From Coniochaeta sp. PMI_546 (taxonomy: Eukaryota > Ascomycota > Sordariomycetes > Coniochaetales > Coniochaetaceae), in contig MU271157.1 in the NCBI GenBank assembly GCA_021432605.1, forward strand, positions 62,001-126,000: a DNA stretch of 64,000 nucleotides, in the 5' to 3' direction. The notes below the pieces were generated by a model, which worked only from the letters and a program-made list of their open reading frames with translations, was not told the origin of the DNA and searched no databases. Below are positions 10,401-21,059 of this stretch, piece by piece (within the stretch, counting starts at the first letter, position 1; the number at the start of each line of letters is the position of its first letter). A program made the translations under genes and the position numbers.

Positions 10401-13372
10401 TGTCGCGGACTCACTCCTTCCTCAATGCCAGTCAAGAAGATGACGTGTCGTGTTTCACACACCTGTATTCGGCTTATCGAACATGGATCACCGATGTTGG
10501 AATCGAACGATCTGCTCATCCCTTCGAACGTCTAGTACGCCTTTACAAGGCTGACATCGCGCCGTTCAAGATTAGCGGATTACGGAAAGCTTACCCGAGG
10601 CCTCTGCTCATCAAGCGCGCCGATGCATATCAGCTGCAGCGTGTGAAGTATAATGCCGTGCATCGGAAGAAGAGTGAACTCGACAAACAACTTCTTCTCG
10701 ACCTGGCAGAGTCATGCGTATCCTCGTATGCCGATGTCCGTCGTGTCGCCCAAAGCGCTCAGGACTCTTCGCTCAAGGTGCTGATTGGTGGCCGGACTCT
10801 TGTCGTCCCTGTCATCCTCGAGCGGTTCCGCATGGCGCTTGACAGTAACGACCACGATCGAATCAAGGGAGCTATGTATACGCTCTTGTTCTCGTCGCTT
10901 ATTAAAACGTTGATGCGTGACTGGCGGTTCGCCCCTGATCTGATGCGTCTGTACATCCAGACGGCCAGCGTCGACAAGCAATCCATCCAGAACCTGGGGG
11001 GCACAGCGCTATATCCTCTGCTGGAATTCGGCAGGCCCTTCGAGCGGATGGTCATCTTCGACAGAAGTATTGTGGAGTCGATCAAGCCTGAGGAAGACTG
11101 CACGGCTCCTATCGAGAGGCGGCATGCGTTCATCGTCGACCGGCGAAAGAAGGTCGAGGAGAAGAAGGCCAAGCTCGGTATCGAGCTGACCGAACTGGCA
11201 AGGACTTCGCACTGGAAGGTAGCAAACCGATGCGCGATCTTTGCATCCAATCTCTGTGTCAGGTTCGATACTCTAGCTCCTAGCGAGTTCATCGACTTGG
11301 TGGCGAATGGCACCAATGACCCTCACCCTGGTCTGCGGTCCAACTACCAGTCTGCCTTCTCCAGCATCTGCTCTGCGATCGACATGCGAGCTATATACGG
11401 CCATGATTACAAGAATTTCCTGCTCGAAAAGGAGTCATACAGTGACAAGTTCAAGGTTGATGTCCCGTCGGACGATCCCAACTGGACAGATCGCTACCTA
11501 GCCTCGTTCGAGAAGTTTGACGGTGCGGAATACTTTGTTGACAGCGACCACCCTGGCTGGCTCGTCTGGGGCAAGAACTTCACGGCTGCTACGTCCAATC
11601 CAGAACCGTTCTTGGGCTACGACGAGCTCGAAACTAAAGCAAGGACCCAGATCGGCAAGATCCTGACGAAGGATTGGTTCAAGAAGCAATTCGACTATCT
11701 CAAGCAGGAGCCCAGGGACTCCGGAGCAGACAGATTCCGCATGCAGAACGTCATCCTGCTCATGCATGTTCTCGACCTGGTCAACTACGGCGTGACCGAG
11801 GTGACCTTTGACGAGATCAAAGAGCTCGTGAGGGACGTCTACGGCGATGGGAGCGACAAGCACCAGCACCGGGCTACAGCAGAGATCCTTGGTGCCATGT
11901 TGTCGGGCACCAGCGATGACCCGCGCGAGTATCGGGAGGCGAATTGGAGCTTTGCCGCACCAATGCTGCTTAAGATCATAGCTGACGATCTGACTCCGGA
12001 CAATCTTCAGTACTGGCTAACCTGTCTCCATCAGACGATCGATGCGAGGGATCCCCGAAGGTCCAAGGAGCTCATGCAGGCTCTCAGCGCCTTCAGGTTG
12101 GACATCTCATCCAATGCAGCCTTCAAGGACTCATCCAAGGTCCAGCTGCTGGAATTCTGTGTCAACGATGCCGGGTGGCATTTCCGCCACGAGAAGCCCA
12201 TTTTGGAGGACTTCCTTGCCCACGTCGACCACCCCTATAAGACCGTCCGGGAGTCGATTGGCAGAGTGATTGCCACGATCTACCGCACTCGTTACCACGA
12301 ATCGTTTCCCAACGTCCCCGCGCTTCTAGAGGCGAACAAGGCAGATTCATCGATCGGCATCCGCCCCTACAAGCCGACAGAGGAGTTCGCTCGTACCATC
12401 ACAGAGATCTTCCAGCGCCTCGAGAAGTGGCGGCATGAACGCGCACCGGGCCAGCAGACACCCTCGAGCTACACCTCGGGCTCCAAGACCGTGCTCATCT
12501 GGCTGGACAGCATGCTCAGCTCTCAAGAGTGCACCCAGCTAGTCCCCTTCTTCCCCGAGCCCTTCATGGACGAACTCCTGCACATGATGGACATCAAGGA
12601 AGACCCGGAGCTGATGAAACTCGCCTACCACGTCTACCGCCACCTGCCCAACATCCCGCTGCGCGCAGGCGAGGACGAGGCCTTCATCTCCGCCCTGATC
12701 CGCATCGGCAAGAGCGCCAGCTCGTGGCACCAGCGCCTGCGGGCCCTCATCAACATGCAGGTGATATACTTCCGGCGGCTCTTCCTCACGGGCGCCAGGC
12801 AGCGCGAGATGCTCTTCGACGCCGTGGGGGACATGCTGGGCGACGTGCAGCTCGAGGTCCGCGACGCGGCCAGCGCGACGCTGGCGGGCATGATCCGGTG
12901 CTCGCCCGAGGCGATCCGGCGGCCCATCATCGAGACCCTGCGGGCGCGGTTCGAGACCGAGCTGCGTCGCAACCCGATGCCGAGGAAGAAGGTGCCGGGC
13001 ACGGAGACGCCGGTCGACGCGCACAGGCAGATCCTCAGGCGGCACGCGGCCGTGCTGGGGCTCGGGGCGCTGATTGAGGCGTTCCCTTATGCCACGCCGC
13101 CGCCGAAGTGGATGCCGGGCGTGCTCGCGCATCTGGCCACGCGGGCGGCGAGTGATCCGGGTATTGTGGGGAAGACGGTCAAGGGGATCCTGGCGGAGTT
13201 TAAGAAGACTAGGCAGGATAGTTGGGCTGCTGATCAGAAGGTTTGTTTTTACTTATTTTGGGGGGATTTGGTACTGAGGGATTTTGGCAATTTGCTAACG
13301 GTGCTACAGTATTTCACGCAGGAACAGTTAGAGGATCTGGAGGGGGTGCTGTGGAAGAGTTACTTTGCGTAG
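7424..13372 (+). CDS. BLM10: Proteasome activator BLM10 / PSME4 (PA200) homologue
   Basis: Two exons, 7424-13240 and 13310-13372, giving about 1,959 aa, the usual size for filamentous fungi. BLM10/PA200 is a HEAT-repeat solenoid that caps the 20S proteasome without ATP, opens the gate, and acts in nuclear protein turnover and proteasome assembly. The sequence shows long alpha-helical HEAT-like repeats throughout, an N-terminal RPRTFKYFRLMPFEVEEE segment and the C-terminal DUF3437-type block ending EQLEDLEGVLWKSYFA. The last residues (YFA) occupy the place of the HbYX-type docking tail (YYA in yeast), here with Phe at the penultimate position. A 69-nt intron (13241-13309, donor GTTTGT, branch TTGCTAACG, acceptor TACAG) has no in-frame stop, so a naive reading adds 23 spurious residues (VCFYLFWGDLVLR...). 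Removing it gives DQKYFTQEQLEDLEG. The start ATG at 7424 begins MDDMLEPLSAAAAALG. Confidence 0.93.
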   Translation: MDDMLEPLSAAAAALGASAANAASQFQGLLSSVDTISRATSPGLPALGTPDEDDRNRYRPRTFKYFRLMPFEVEEESSRDAALQSILKNLYTAIMAEDFSPGALHWTRELQGWLNLKFEMTRELRAKLAQLYYHLVLAPGLDSVTADRFCKMLITLTRKKHYLKPGEDLTLDWRPIWKELKGLVLPSESPSHQGSRRRSNKHLLKLCLHANSYFDPKDRREMLEEILPYFSTSDLTNAYIVAGAINILIPTGPAPPTEPQSQPSDFVPTFFHIWSLMTRSKTMDVCWIDVYSRMARDYLSCTHVPFSGHGIFTKEQSDLIFTAILRLTEIPVGQANSPYATIDYSSGLGVFLEKDKKKYPVPYMIARWIASSLSPLCLTQESSVLSNLEGLIESIDTFFHPSNQGSWTSFLAQLTYFLTDIFVSRWNREQSGELDVPPERRINGELKRRFVLALREVTFMGLFAKSSKVVNYYYSTLQGLTYLEPELMLPGALQRFYPSLQGLVEVHRTTSSLCGLQMIANIMSKQKGFRCHITALLALALPGIDANDLNKTQYTLNFIQSVAYSIPFESLIKEHDEVQDTSLAQQWVQGEMERMEHEGQDVQIDYKTELSDEVEASILRSSTAGFGEFVLALLGKVFTLLENLPDASHIRSNTPEENVINTLPAAFTPLFATLSPELFDLVLDKLATFVSNHVVHQARDAMAWICNALCKVNPEKTLKVFIPMLIVNIRNEIDHNGAASDRSSGTEVLPRDRALVWHVSMLSMCVVHVGSEVLKYKSELLGIAQYMQDHCRGLPTIHISNFIHHLLLNLTHTYPIDNALYEPDVVKRGLDVDDWGRITEPDDLTIRWHRASPAELQFAVELFESQTKSASQKLEDLMSDNPPVTRKGKNKEWSDELSRSLAALRLVISGVATLFDPERASGDTRRTSIVNGSGPIGTDEDTLMEEDDNPLAEVADDEELRRQFRYPAGYLLDPESPLYARIHDIREDIGRLLSRTHSFLNASQEDDVSCFTHLYSAYRTWITDVGIERSAHPFERLVRLYKADIAPFKISGLRKAYPRPLLIKRADAYQLQRVKYNAVHRKKSELDKQLLLDLAESCVSSYADVRRVAQSAQDSSLKVLIGGRTLVVPVILERFRMALDSNDHDRIKGAMYTLLFSSLIKTLMRDWRFAPDLMRLYIQTASVDKQSIQNLGGTALYPLLEFGRPFERMVIFDRSIVESIKPEEDCTAPIERRHAFIVDRRKKVEEKKAKLGIELTELARTSHWKVANRCAIFASNLCVRFDTLAPSEFIDLVANGTNDPHPGLRSNYQSAFSSICSAIDMRAIYGHDYKNFLLEKESYSDKFKVDVPSDDPNWTDRYLASFEKFDGAEYFVDSDHPGWLVWGKNFTAATSNPEPFLGYDELETKARTQIGKILTKDWFKKQFDYLKQEPRDSGADRFRMQNVILLMHVLDLVNYGVTEVTFDEIKELVRDVYGDGSDKHQHRATAEILGAMLSGTSDDPREYREANWSFAAPMLLKIIADDLTPDNLQYWLTCLHQTIDARDPRRSKELMQALSAFRLDISSNAAFKDSSKVQLLEFCVNDAGWHFRHEKPILEDFLAHVDHPYKTVRESIGRVIATIYRTRYHESFPNVPALLEANKADSSIGIRPYKPTEEFARTITEIFQRLEKWRHERAPGQQTPSSYTSGSKTVLIWLDSMLSSQECTQLVPFFPEPFMDELLHMMDIKEDPELMKLAYHVYRHLPNIPLRAGEDEAFISALIRIGKSASSWHQRLRALINMQVIYFRRLFLTGARQREMLFDAVGDMLGDVQLEVRDAASATLAGMIRCSPEAIRRPIIETLRARFETELRRNPMPRKKVPGTETPVDAHRQILRRHAAVLGLGALIEAFPYATPPPKWMPGVLAHLATRAASDPGIVGKTVKGILAEFKKTRQDSWAADQKVCFYLFWGDLVLRDFGNLLTVLQYFTQEQLEDLEGVLWKSYFA
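13241..13309 (+). other. Stop-free 69-nt intron near the 3' end of BLM10
   Basis: Donor AG/GTTTGT, branch-like TTGCTAACGG 18-26 bases before the acceptor CTACAG/T. The length is a multiple of three and contains no stop, so retention would yield a protein with a 23-residue hydrophobic insert just before the docking tail. Confidence 0.82.
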
Positions 13373-16173
13373 ACATGGCGGCGAGGGTTGGGGTTTTTTT
13401 GAGGGAGGAAGTCTCGTCTCGTCATGTGGTAGAGCCAGGGTAAGCGATGCGTCGCCAAACGTGCACACACGGGGACGAGAGACACGGGTCAAGGTGACAC
13501 AGCGATGTTCTCGGACGTGATGGGGGATTAATGGCTATCTACAAGGGGACATACGGGTGTCTGGGCTGTTTCTGGTAGGTTATTTAGATGGGTAGCACCT
13601 TACGAGAGGTGTCGAGTCGAGGCCGGCTACCTGTGAGTGAGTGATATAGGCGCAAAGCATTGTTGATATTTCCACTCTTTGCCATACCCGTTATGTATAT
13701 CTAGGCAACAATGGGCAAATATTAGTGATGTTAGTGCCTTGCACCTACGTCGAAGGGAGTTCGACTCGTCCATGCGCGACATGGTGCAATATGCTCATTG
13801 CGAAAATAGCAATTGTGAGACCACAGTGTAATGCAGTCCTACTTTTTCGGAGAGATATTGAAGCCAGGAAATGTATTTTCATCTGCTGCAAGTATGCCGG
13901 GCGAGGTGTGTTAGGAGCGATGCCCGGGACTCGTCATGCATATCACCAGGCTCGGATGCTCGAGTAGCATTGCCAGCCGCTTCCTATTTCCATCCGCCGC
14001 TGTTGATATATGCTTCAACATGAGCGTAGTAAACAATCCACCATAGTAGCATGCCGTCTCGGCGACCCCACGAGCCGCTGCAGCTTAGTATTCGAAACGA
14101 CCGACAGTCATGTTGAAGATCCGGTTGCTACTCGGCTGGCAAAACTCGAATTAGTTGCCGTCATAACCGTACCAAGCTCTCATTGCAACAGGAGCACATA
14201 TACCGGAATTGGTCTGGGGAAGTTGAGCTTAGGGTGTTGCAGGCATTCACAAGTTTAAACGCCGCATGCTTGCTTGCCGCGGACGAGGGGTCTGTGCACA
14301 CCTATTTCTGGCTCGGCATCTGGAGCTCCCAGATTGGCGTCGTATCAGACCGCGATTCGCTGCGCGCCTAACCGCCGCCCATGTTGCGAATCGCCTAGAC
14401 TGCACAACGTTGGCCGTATGGCAACGGATTTGTTCAATCGACGCCTGTACAGAATCCTTCAATCCATCGCACGAGTTTCATGCGTTGCCCTGAAGAAGCG
14501 ATGGCGCTTGCCTGCTGCTGAGAAAGCCATGAGACCGAGACCAGACGCGCGGCAGATTCAGATGGTTCTTCCTCTTGTGAATCTTGTCTGGTCTTGCTCC
14601 TACTGGCCAGATTCTAGGCAGTGGGTTGATTCTCGGTCCAGGGAGCAGGACCGTAGGTTGGTCGTGTTTGACATAGCCGCCTCAGCCTCAAACAAAGCGC
14701 GCGATAGTGAACACGTCAAGGATCTCCGGCAGCTTAACATCTAGCGAGTTCATGTTGAGCGATTATGCCCAGGCCGATCTTGGGTAGTCGGTCAGAAACG
14801 TTGAAGGTAGCGTAGAAGGTCTTGCTCTGGCCGGCTCCCTCAGAAATTTTGGAGGAGGCCTTTGTCGGGACAATCTGAGGCCTGTAGTATCAGGCCCTCA
14901 TCATCCCAGAGCGAAGGCATACGAGAGGCAACCGAGTCGTCGAAAACTATCCAATGTGTAACTGTCCCACTAGGAACCGGGTGCCCTGTATAGCTGGATG
15001 TTGTTGGCGTTGATCTTGGCCAGCGATCTTCGCACGCAGCTTGACGATTGTGGCTGAAGAGCGCCACACCTCTGGACCCCAGATTACTAACGTTAGCCCC
15101 CTGCTAGCGCTGCCGTCTTGCCGAGACGAGTTTGCGGAGATCAGCGCTGCAAGTCATGAGCCACACTTACCGCAATAGGCATAGCCTGAGGGCTCTCATG
15201 ACAAGGGTCTCGTGCAAGGACAGGTTTTCCGCGGGGCATGACTGAAGTGACTGAGCAAAGCAAGCTGATGTTTGTCGTACAGACTTCCACAAACATCGAG
15301 TCCTTGCTTCTACATCGTGTACGATGAAGCGAAAAGATGGGGGAGCCGATGACATGAGCAGATCTCGGATTCCACAGCCGAAACGGTTCAGTACTACCTC
15401 ACCCGACACATGCTGAGATGCTGTACGCCAGTGCGGTTGCGCTTCACTGGCTTCGTATGTATACACAACACACAAGAATACAAGAATAAAACATTGCAAG
15501 AGGGCGAGACCTTCAAAGCCCCAGATTTGCGCCCGATCAACAAATTCTGTGAATCGAGCTCGTAGTACTGGGGACAGAATATCTTTCCTATTCGACTCGT
15601 CCCATGAGTATCTGGGACGCTCAGCCACTCAAAGTCAGCCGGAGTTGTTCGTTCGGTTGACTTTTTACACGACCGGATTGGTCGACATGGCCGGTTCTCG
15701 ATCTGCAGGAAAATCTTGATGCGGCCTCCTCCCAGACGGCGATTGGCCGGCACTCGTGTCGGGTTTCAGACCGCCACAGCCAATCACGGCATACGCAGCG
15801 CGGAAACCTGCAATTGACCCTTCGACCTTGTTGAACCGTCTCCGGAAACTCGGAGCTTTTTTTTTCTTTCTTTTCTTCTTCAGCGGTCGAACTGCCTTTG
15901 CATCCGGAACGGGGCAAGACGGCCGACCAGAGTGGCGGAGCGTCTACACTACGCATATCCTTTGGAACCGATGCTGCCGGTCTTTGTGCTTTCGTGCTCC
16001 CTCTCCCAAGGGCTGCATGACGAAATGAGGAAGTTCAGGCCATCAGGGATTTCCGACCGTGCTAGTGCATGGAGGAGATGAGGACTTTCCTGATCGACCT
16101 CAATACATAACACTGCCCTTCATCCCTTTCCGCTGCAGTCGTCAAGGAGAGGGCTACTGTAGTACTGTCATGC

Positions 16174-16184
16174 GGGGGGGGGGG
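16174..16184. repeat. Poly-G tract (11 G)
   Basis: Uninterrupted run of 11 G on the plus strand inside the gene-poor region. A second run of the same length lies at 26184-26194. Confidence 0.9.
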
Positions 16185-18957
16185 ACACTAACGCGTCCCA
16201 GTGCACTGGCCAGCTGGACATGCCACATGGACCCCCCGCCCGATTCCGCCCGTGGCGGGGTGGTGCACCGGGCAGGTGGAGGGGCTACCGTATCGCGAGT
16301 TGACAGAGCTCGTGCGGAAAGGAGAGTAGTGGCTAGTGTCAAGTGATTCTCGTGATTTGCGGTAAGAAAGATTTGGGTTTTGAGGGGAGGGGATCAGATC
16401 ACCTGTAATGATGTGTCGTTTGCAGGCATCTTGAAACACCAAGATGTTCGGACGATCCCCCTCGCACATCTACTGCCCAAGATTCCTTTTGCAAATCATC
16501 ATACAACATGATCTACGAGTCGATTGCCTGATTATTCCGTGGTTGACAATTCCTGAGGCACGGTCGGCCCCAAGACAATCTTTCGTCTTCATCCCTAGAC
16601 TTAGAACTACGAGTCTGGGTTCTGCTATCCGGGGTGTTGCTACGGAGCACATGCCTGAACCAGCGCCATGATAAAGTGGTTGCATTAGGCCGCCAGACAT
16701 ACCAGCTGAGGGGTCTAGTACACAGTAGTCCAACGGAAGTCAACTGTTATACGTGTAGGTCATACTAGTAGCAGACAATGTGGCTTCGTGGTACCCGCAC
16801 ATGACTCGCCGTGTTCCGTTGCCGAGTCAAGAGTTCAATATTCCGGAGTCAAGGCCCACTGCATTCCGTGACTCAGTTCTGCCACCTCCCGGTTTGCAAA
16901 GCGCAAAGCAACTGCTATGAGGATCTACTAGCCAGGCAACCAGCGCAGACCAAGAGGGGGGGCATCGATGTGCTGATTCTCGAGTGCATTGCAGATTATC
17001 ACATGTGAACGCTGTGGCCTCTTGACAAGCTGCCACGACGACATCAAGGACCAGCATTTGCATCTCTCTAAATTTCGTTTCGTTTCACCGCCGTTGAGGC
17101 GTCGACTGGCAGCCACATTTTCAGGGGATATGGAGGTTCAAGGGGTTATGCAAGCCGGATATGCAAGATTGATTGGATTTCGACGTGGTCGTTTATCGGG
17201 CATGTCAAATTGCCCCCTGTCCATCCAGATCTCAAGTGTTGTGGAGGGTTCGTCGGGTGTCACCGCTGCACCAGGGCCCTGATCGACGGTCCTGCCAGCT
17301 GAAAGTCACCTGTGGCCGTGGAGTTGTAGCGGCCTCAACCATAGTGTATCATGAACTGTCAGCATCTCAGCAGGATAGGAGCTCAGGGCATGACATCAAA
17401 GCAACAGACGTAGACAAGTGTTTAGAGTCAACCGGTACAGACGGGCAATTGCGTGATCCTGCGCTCGCGACATCATGACTCAAAAACAAACGTCAGGTCA
17501 ACGCGGCATGATATGGTCGTACATTCAGAGACCTGTAGTGCATGACACCAAGTATTAATCTTCAACAACGAAAGGCCCTAGCAAGAACCATGATGATAAT
17601 ATCGAAAAGCACAGCCTTGGCTTGGAACGTTGGACCAGGTCTCGGGACACTCATTGCTTGAGGCCTCACTGTGCCGGTTTGTTTGTTTTGCATCAGCCGT
17701 CAGATGATTGTTACGGTGCCGTCGCTGCTGGCCACCGTGTTCAGGACTGTTTGAGGCCGCGTTGCTGGCCATCACAACAACAACCCGTTAGATTCGGGGC
17801 TATGTCAAAATATTGCGATCCGTAGGCTTCGCGGTGATGCGCTGGTTAGTCCCGCTAGACAGACGCGCGTGTACAAACCAGAAGCTCTAAGAAAAGCACT
17901 TCAGGCTTTTGCTGACCCGTCGAGTATCGGGTACGAGTGGATGAGATCATGTAGCAGATGCACGGCTGGGTGCCAAATAGCCCAATCATTAGATGAACTA
18001 CCCTCGACAAGAGTTATCTGGATGCGCTGGAAGCACCTTGTCCAGACGCCCCAAGAGCTTGGTCATCTCTCCAGGCTTCCTGAATGCTGCCGTGCCAGGT
18101 GGCAGCGGTGAATTACTCGTGGTTTCGAGGATTTGAGAGGGCTTGCAGCAAGCGCGACGGCCAAAAAGCGATCCCCGTCGCTTGTTTCATGTGTCGACGG
18201 TCTGGCAGCCAATAGGCCGGCGGGGTCCCAATCGTTCGTTCATCTAGGGGGTCATGCAGGGCCCTAGCCCACTGGGTAGAAGGCATGGCGACAGCAATAA
18301 CAAATCGATAGCCACTCAAATCATGGAGACAGCAGCCCCTCAGGAAACGGGGACCCCCTGCCGCGGGTTTCGAACGTAGACGAACCAGTCGTCGACTCGC
18401 TGCCGGCGGGAGAAACGGGTTTGATGTCTAATTGTTCGCGTCCAGTTGGAGTCGAGCTCACCGCTGTTACGCGGCTTTGGATGGTTGATCAACGGCCAAA
18501 GATATGGCCCTCGAAGGAGTGCTTACAGTAACAGGGACCTCTCGACGCCAAGCTTTGGGCTTTCGTTGACATGCAAAGGCTCCTAGACTAAGAAGTGTCT
18601 TGACGTTGCTAAATAAGAATCATCCACATCCTCCCTCGACAGTTTCTGAATCTGGAGGATTTGAACACCTCATTCCAGCTTCTTTCCATTCCTCGTTAAA
18701 GGACAAGACATCTCGCGCGGAGCGTTACCGTTATTGGACTCGGCAATACCCCCCCTTGGTGCTCCGTGCCTTGTGTGTATATCTCATACAGCCCTGAACA
18801 GCCCTGGACAGCCCCACGAAGCTACGATAGTTCCCTCGGAGTACTCCCGATATTACGAGTCTCGAAGTTGGGTTCGCTTCCAAGTTTCTCAGGTAGAGCA
18901 AGATAGACTCTTTGCTCCCTTCTTAACGGCAGACGGAAATCGCCTTCATTTCGATTC

Positions 18958-18981
18958 ACACACACATACACACACATACAC
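18958..18981. repeat. CA-rich microsatellite
   Basis: CACACACATACACACACATACACC; an imperfect dinucleotide repeat in the probable leader or promoter of the cyclin gene. Confidence 0.8.
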
Positions 18982-20578
18982 CAGCTTGAGCCCTGGACTC
19001 GCTGGCATTCGCAGGACGATATCATCTTCAATAATTCCACTTGGCCTACCTTACCCAATACCCTTTTCTCGGCCTAACATCCTCCCTTTGGCGAAACGGG
19101 AACGCGTTAAGGGAAACCGGGAACTCGTTCAGGGCAATTCAATTCAACCTCAAAGTCGATCTATATAACCCTTTCGGTCTGCAGCAGTTGATTTTTGCCT
19201 TGTTCGACAGTGTGCCTGACACAGCAATACCAAGAAGCCTTGCAGCACATCTGCACTCATTCATTGCATTGTACTCGAGGCATCTCCTCAGGCATCTTTT
19301 CGACAATTGACAGTGCCTTATTGTTTGCGCTCTTTCACAGGTAAGCAGCCAATACATCCTCCTTAAATTCCAGCCCAGATACCCAATCAAAGACTCTGTA
19401 TCACCTGCTCGTTTCGCCTTGGCCAGCACAGGGCACTTCTGCAGCGCTGCAGGCAACCTTACAATGGCTGCACTGCACCTCAGGGCGACTACTCAAACAA
19501 GAAGCCATCGCGGCTTGGCTCCTGCCGCAACCAGCAATCTGGCACGACCCTTCAAAGCGACCTCGAAGCGTGTCGCTTCAATCTCCTTCCTGGCGCGGAC
19601 TCGCAGCTTTGATGCACTTTGGGATGCACTTGATGCATCTCGATGCAGGTGCTTGCAGCCCATGCTTGGTGTGCTTTGGTGCTCGGTTGCTGGTTGCTGT
19701 CACGATGTCATTTCAGCCAGATTAAGTTATTGAGCTGTCGCATCGGAGCGCATCCCAGCCGTAGCAAAAAATAACTGACAGACTTTCCCAAGACAGTCAC
19801 TCGATCTATTCACAGCTCCCGTCGTCAAAGTTGAGAATTCTGCCGGATCGAAATACCCCGTGCACCACTTAATTCGACGCCCTTGATTCAGATATCGAGT
19901 CGAGCCTAGCAACGCCAATAATCGAACTCCGCTATCAAATACTCGTCTCCATCCACTGCCGGATCCAGGCACTACCCCGGATTTCCCTTCTCAGCACTCG
20001 TCTCCCTTGCTCGAGAGTTCCAGGTCACTTCACATTACACTACGTGTACAAGCCACAGTCATCTTGCCATCGGCCGCGTAACCCGCCCTGCGTCGACGAC
20101 ACAGAATCAAACAAAACCGGACATTCATCATCTTTGCGGACCCGGTTGATCACGGGATTCCTCGCTCATCCACCGGGTGTTTGCCACACATTTCGGTTTA
20201 TTTAAGTTTTTGGACCTGCCTCCCAGTTCCTGCTTCTTCCCTTGGATTCCTTTGGTGCAGGACAGTTCCCGAGGTAAATCCAGTCGGGTTCAGCAAGACA
20301 CGCAGACACGCTCAACAGACCCATTTTTTACAGGGACCCCTGCCGGACTTGTCCGCAAGCCACCCACCCAAGGCCAACCCAACAGTACCCGCTGTGCCGA
20401 TCTCGACTAGCCAAGCCTAATCCAAAGACTGGGTCACCCTGGTCCATTTGATCCAGGCCTGTCTCGCCTCTTGCGCCAGCCAAAAGTACCACCACCACCA
20501 CCCCCCCCTGTCCGCCTGAGCCGGCCACCTCCTGGCACTTGACGCCTTCGCTCAGCCTCGTGGTCGACGAACGTCACC

Positions 20579-20612
20579 CTCACTTGTCCACTTGTCCACT
20601 TGCCCACTTGCC
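20579..20612 (+). repeat. Short tandem repeat, CACTTGTC-like unit
   Basis: Four consecutive near-identical octamers (CACTTGTC, CACTTGTC, CACTTGCC, CACTTGCC) in the pyrimidine-rich stretch upstream of the cyclin gene. Confidence 0.75.
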
Positions 20613-21059
20613 AGAAAGCCTCCGAGACACGCAGGCATCCTTAAAGCCCAGCCAGGAGCCTCGAGACTCGTTTCGCTCTCAAAACCACCTTGCTCCGCAC
20701 CCCAGCCCTTTCAGGAAGCGAAGCATCAATCATCATCAGCACATTTGCTGGCCCGAGGGACTTGACCACCACCCTTCCCATTGATGCACATTGGAACTGC
20801 ACATGAACTACGCCTCATATTAACTCGACACCATACCTGACCATCTTATTGTTCCCTCGGACAAGGGTGCATCTATTGTTTAATTCATTCTTTCTGGATT
20901 ATAATAATTTGGCCATCCCACGCCATCGCACTCTCAACTTTCCCCACACCACCACTTACACTTACACCGGTCCTCAACCTCAACCTCAACCTCAGCTCTT
21001 CCGACTACCCATCCTAGCTCTCACCACCACCACCACAACAACACAACAACAGAGCAAAC

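Larger units (their letters stand above)
13373..21059. other. 7.7-kb gene-poor region, right part probably the cyclin 5' leader
   Basis: No coding gene can be supported. Open frames are short, start mostly at non-ATG codons and lack domains (for example 14274-14744 plus, 15167-15628 minus). Base composition is mixed, without the A/T-rich decay expected of repeat-induced point mutation, and I see no transposon ends. From about 18,600 to 21,059 the plus strand is strongly pyrimidine-rich with microsatellites (CA-rich at 18958-18981, CTTGTCCA-type repeats at 20579-20612, CCACCA at 20489-20510, CAACCT at 20971-20993). This looks like a long transcribed leader and promoter of the cyclin gene that starts at 21060. 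A GTAAGC donor context at about 19340 may mark a leader intron. Confidence 0.5.

Noticed and set aside
12529-13132. Two long open frames (182 and 197 codons) on both strands within the 3' end of BLM10
   Set aside because: Shadow frames of very G/C-rich BLM10 coding DNA; Arg/Ala/His-rich translations without domains.
15167-15628. Minus-strand frame with a hydrophobic stretch (FEGLALLQCFILVFLCVVYT)
   Set aside because: Starts at a non-ATG codon, no splice support, and the rest of the translation has no structure; most likely chance.
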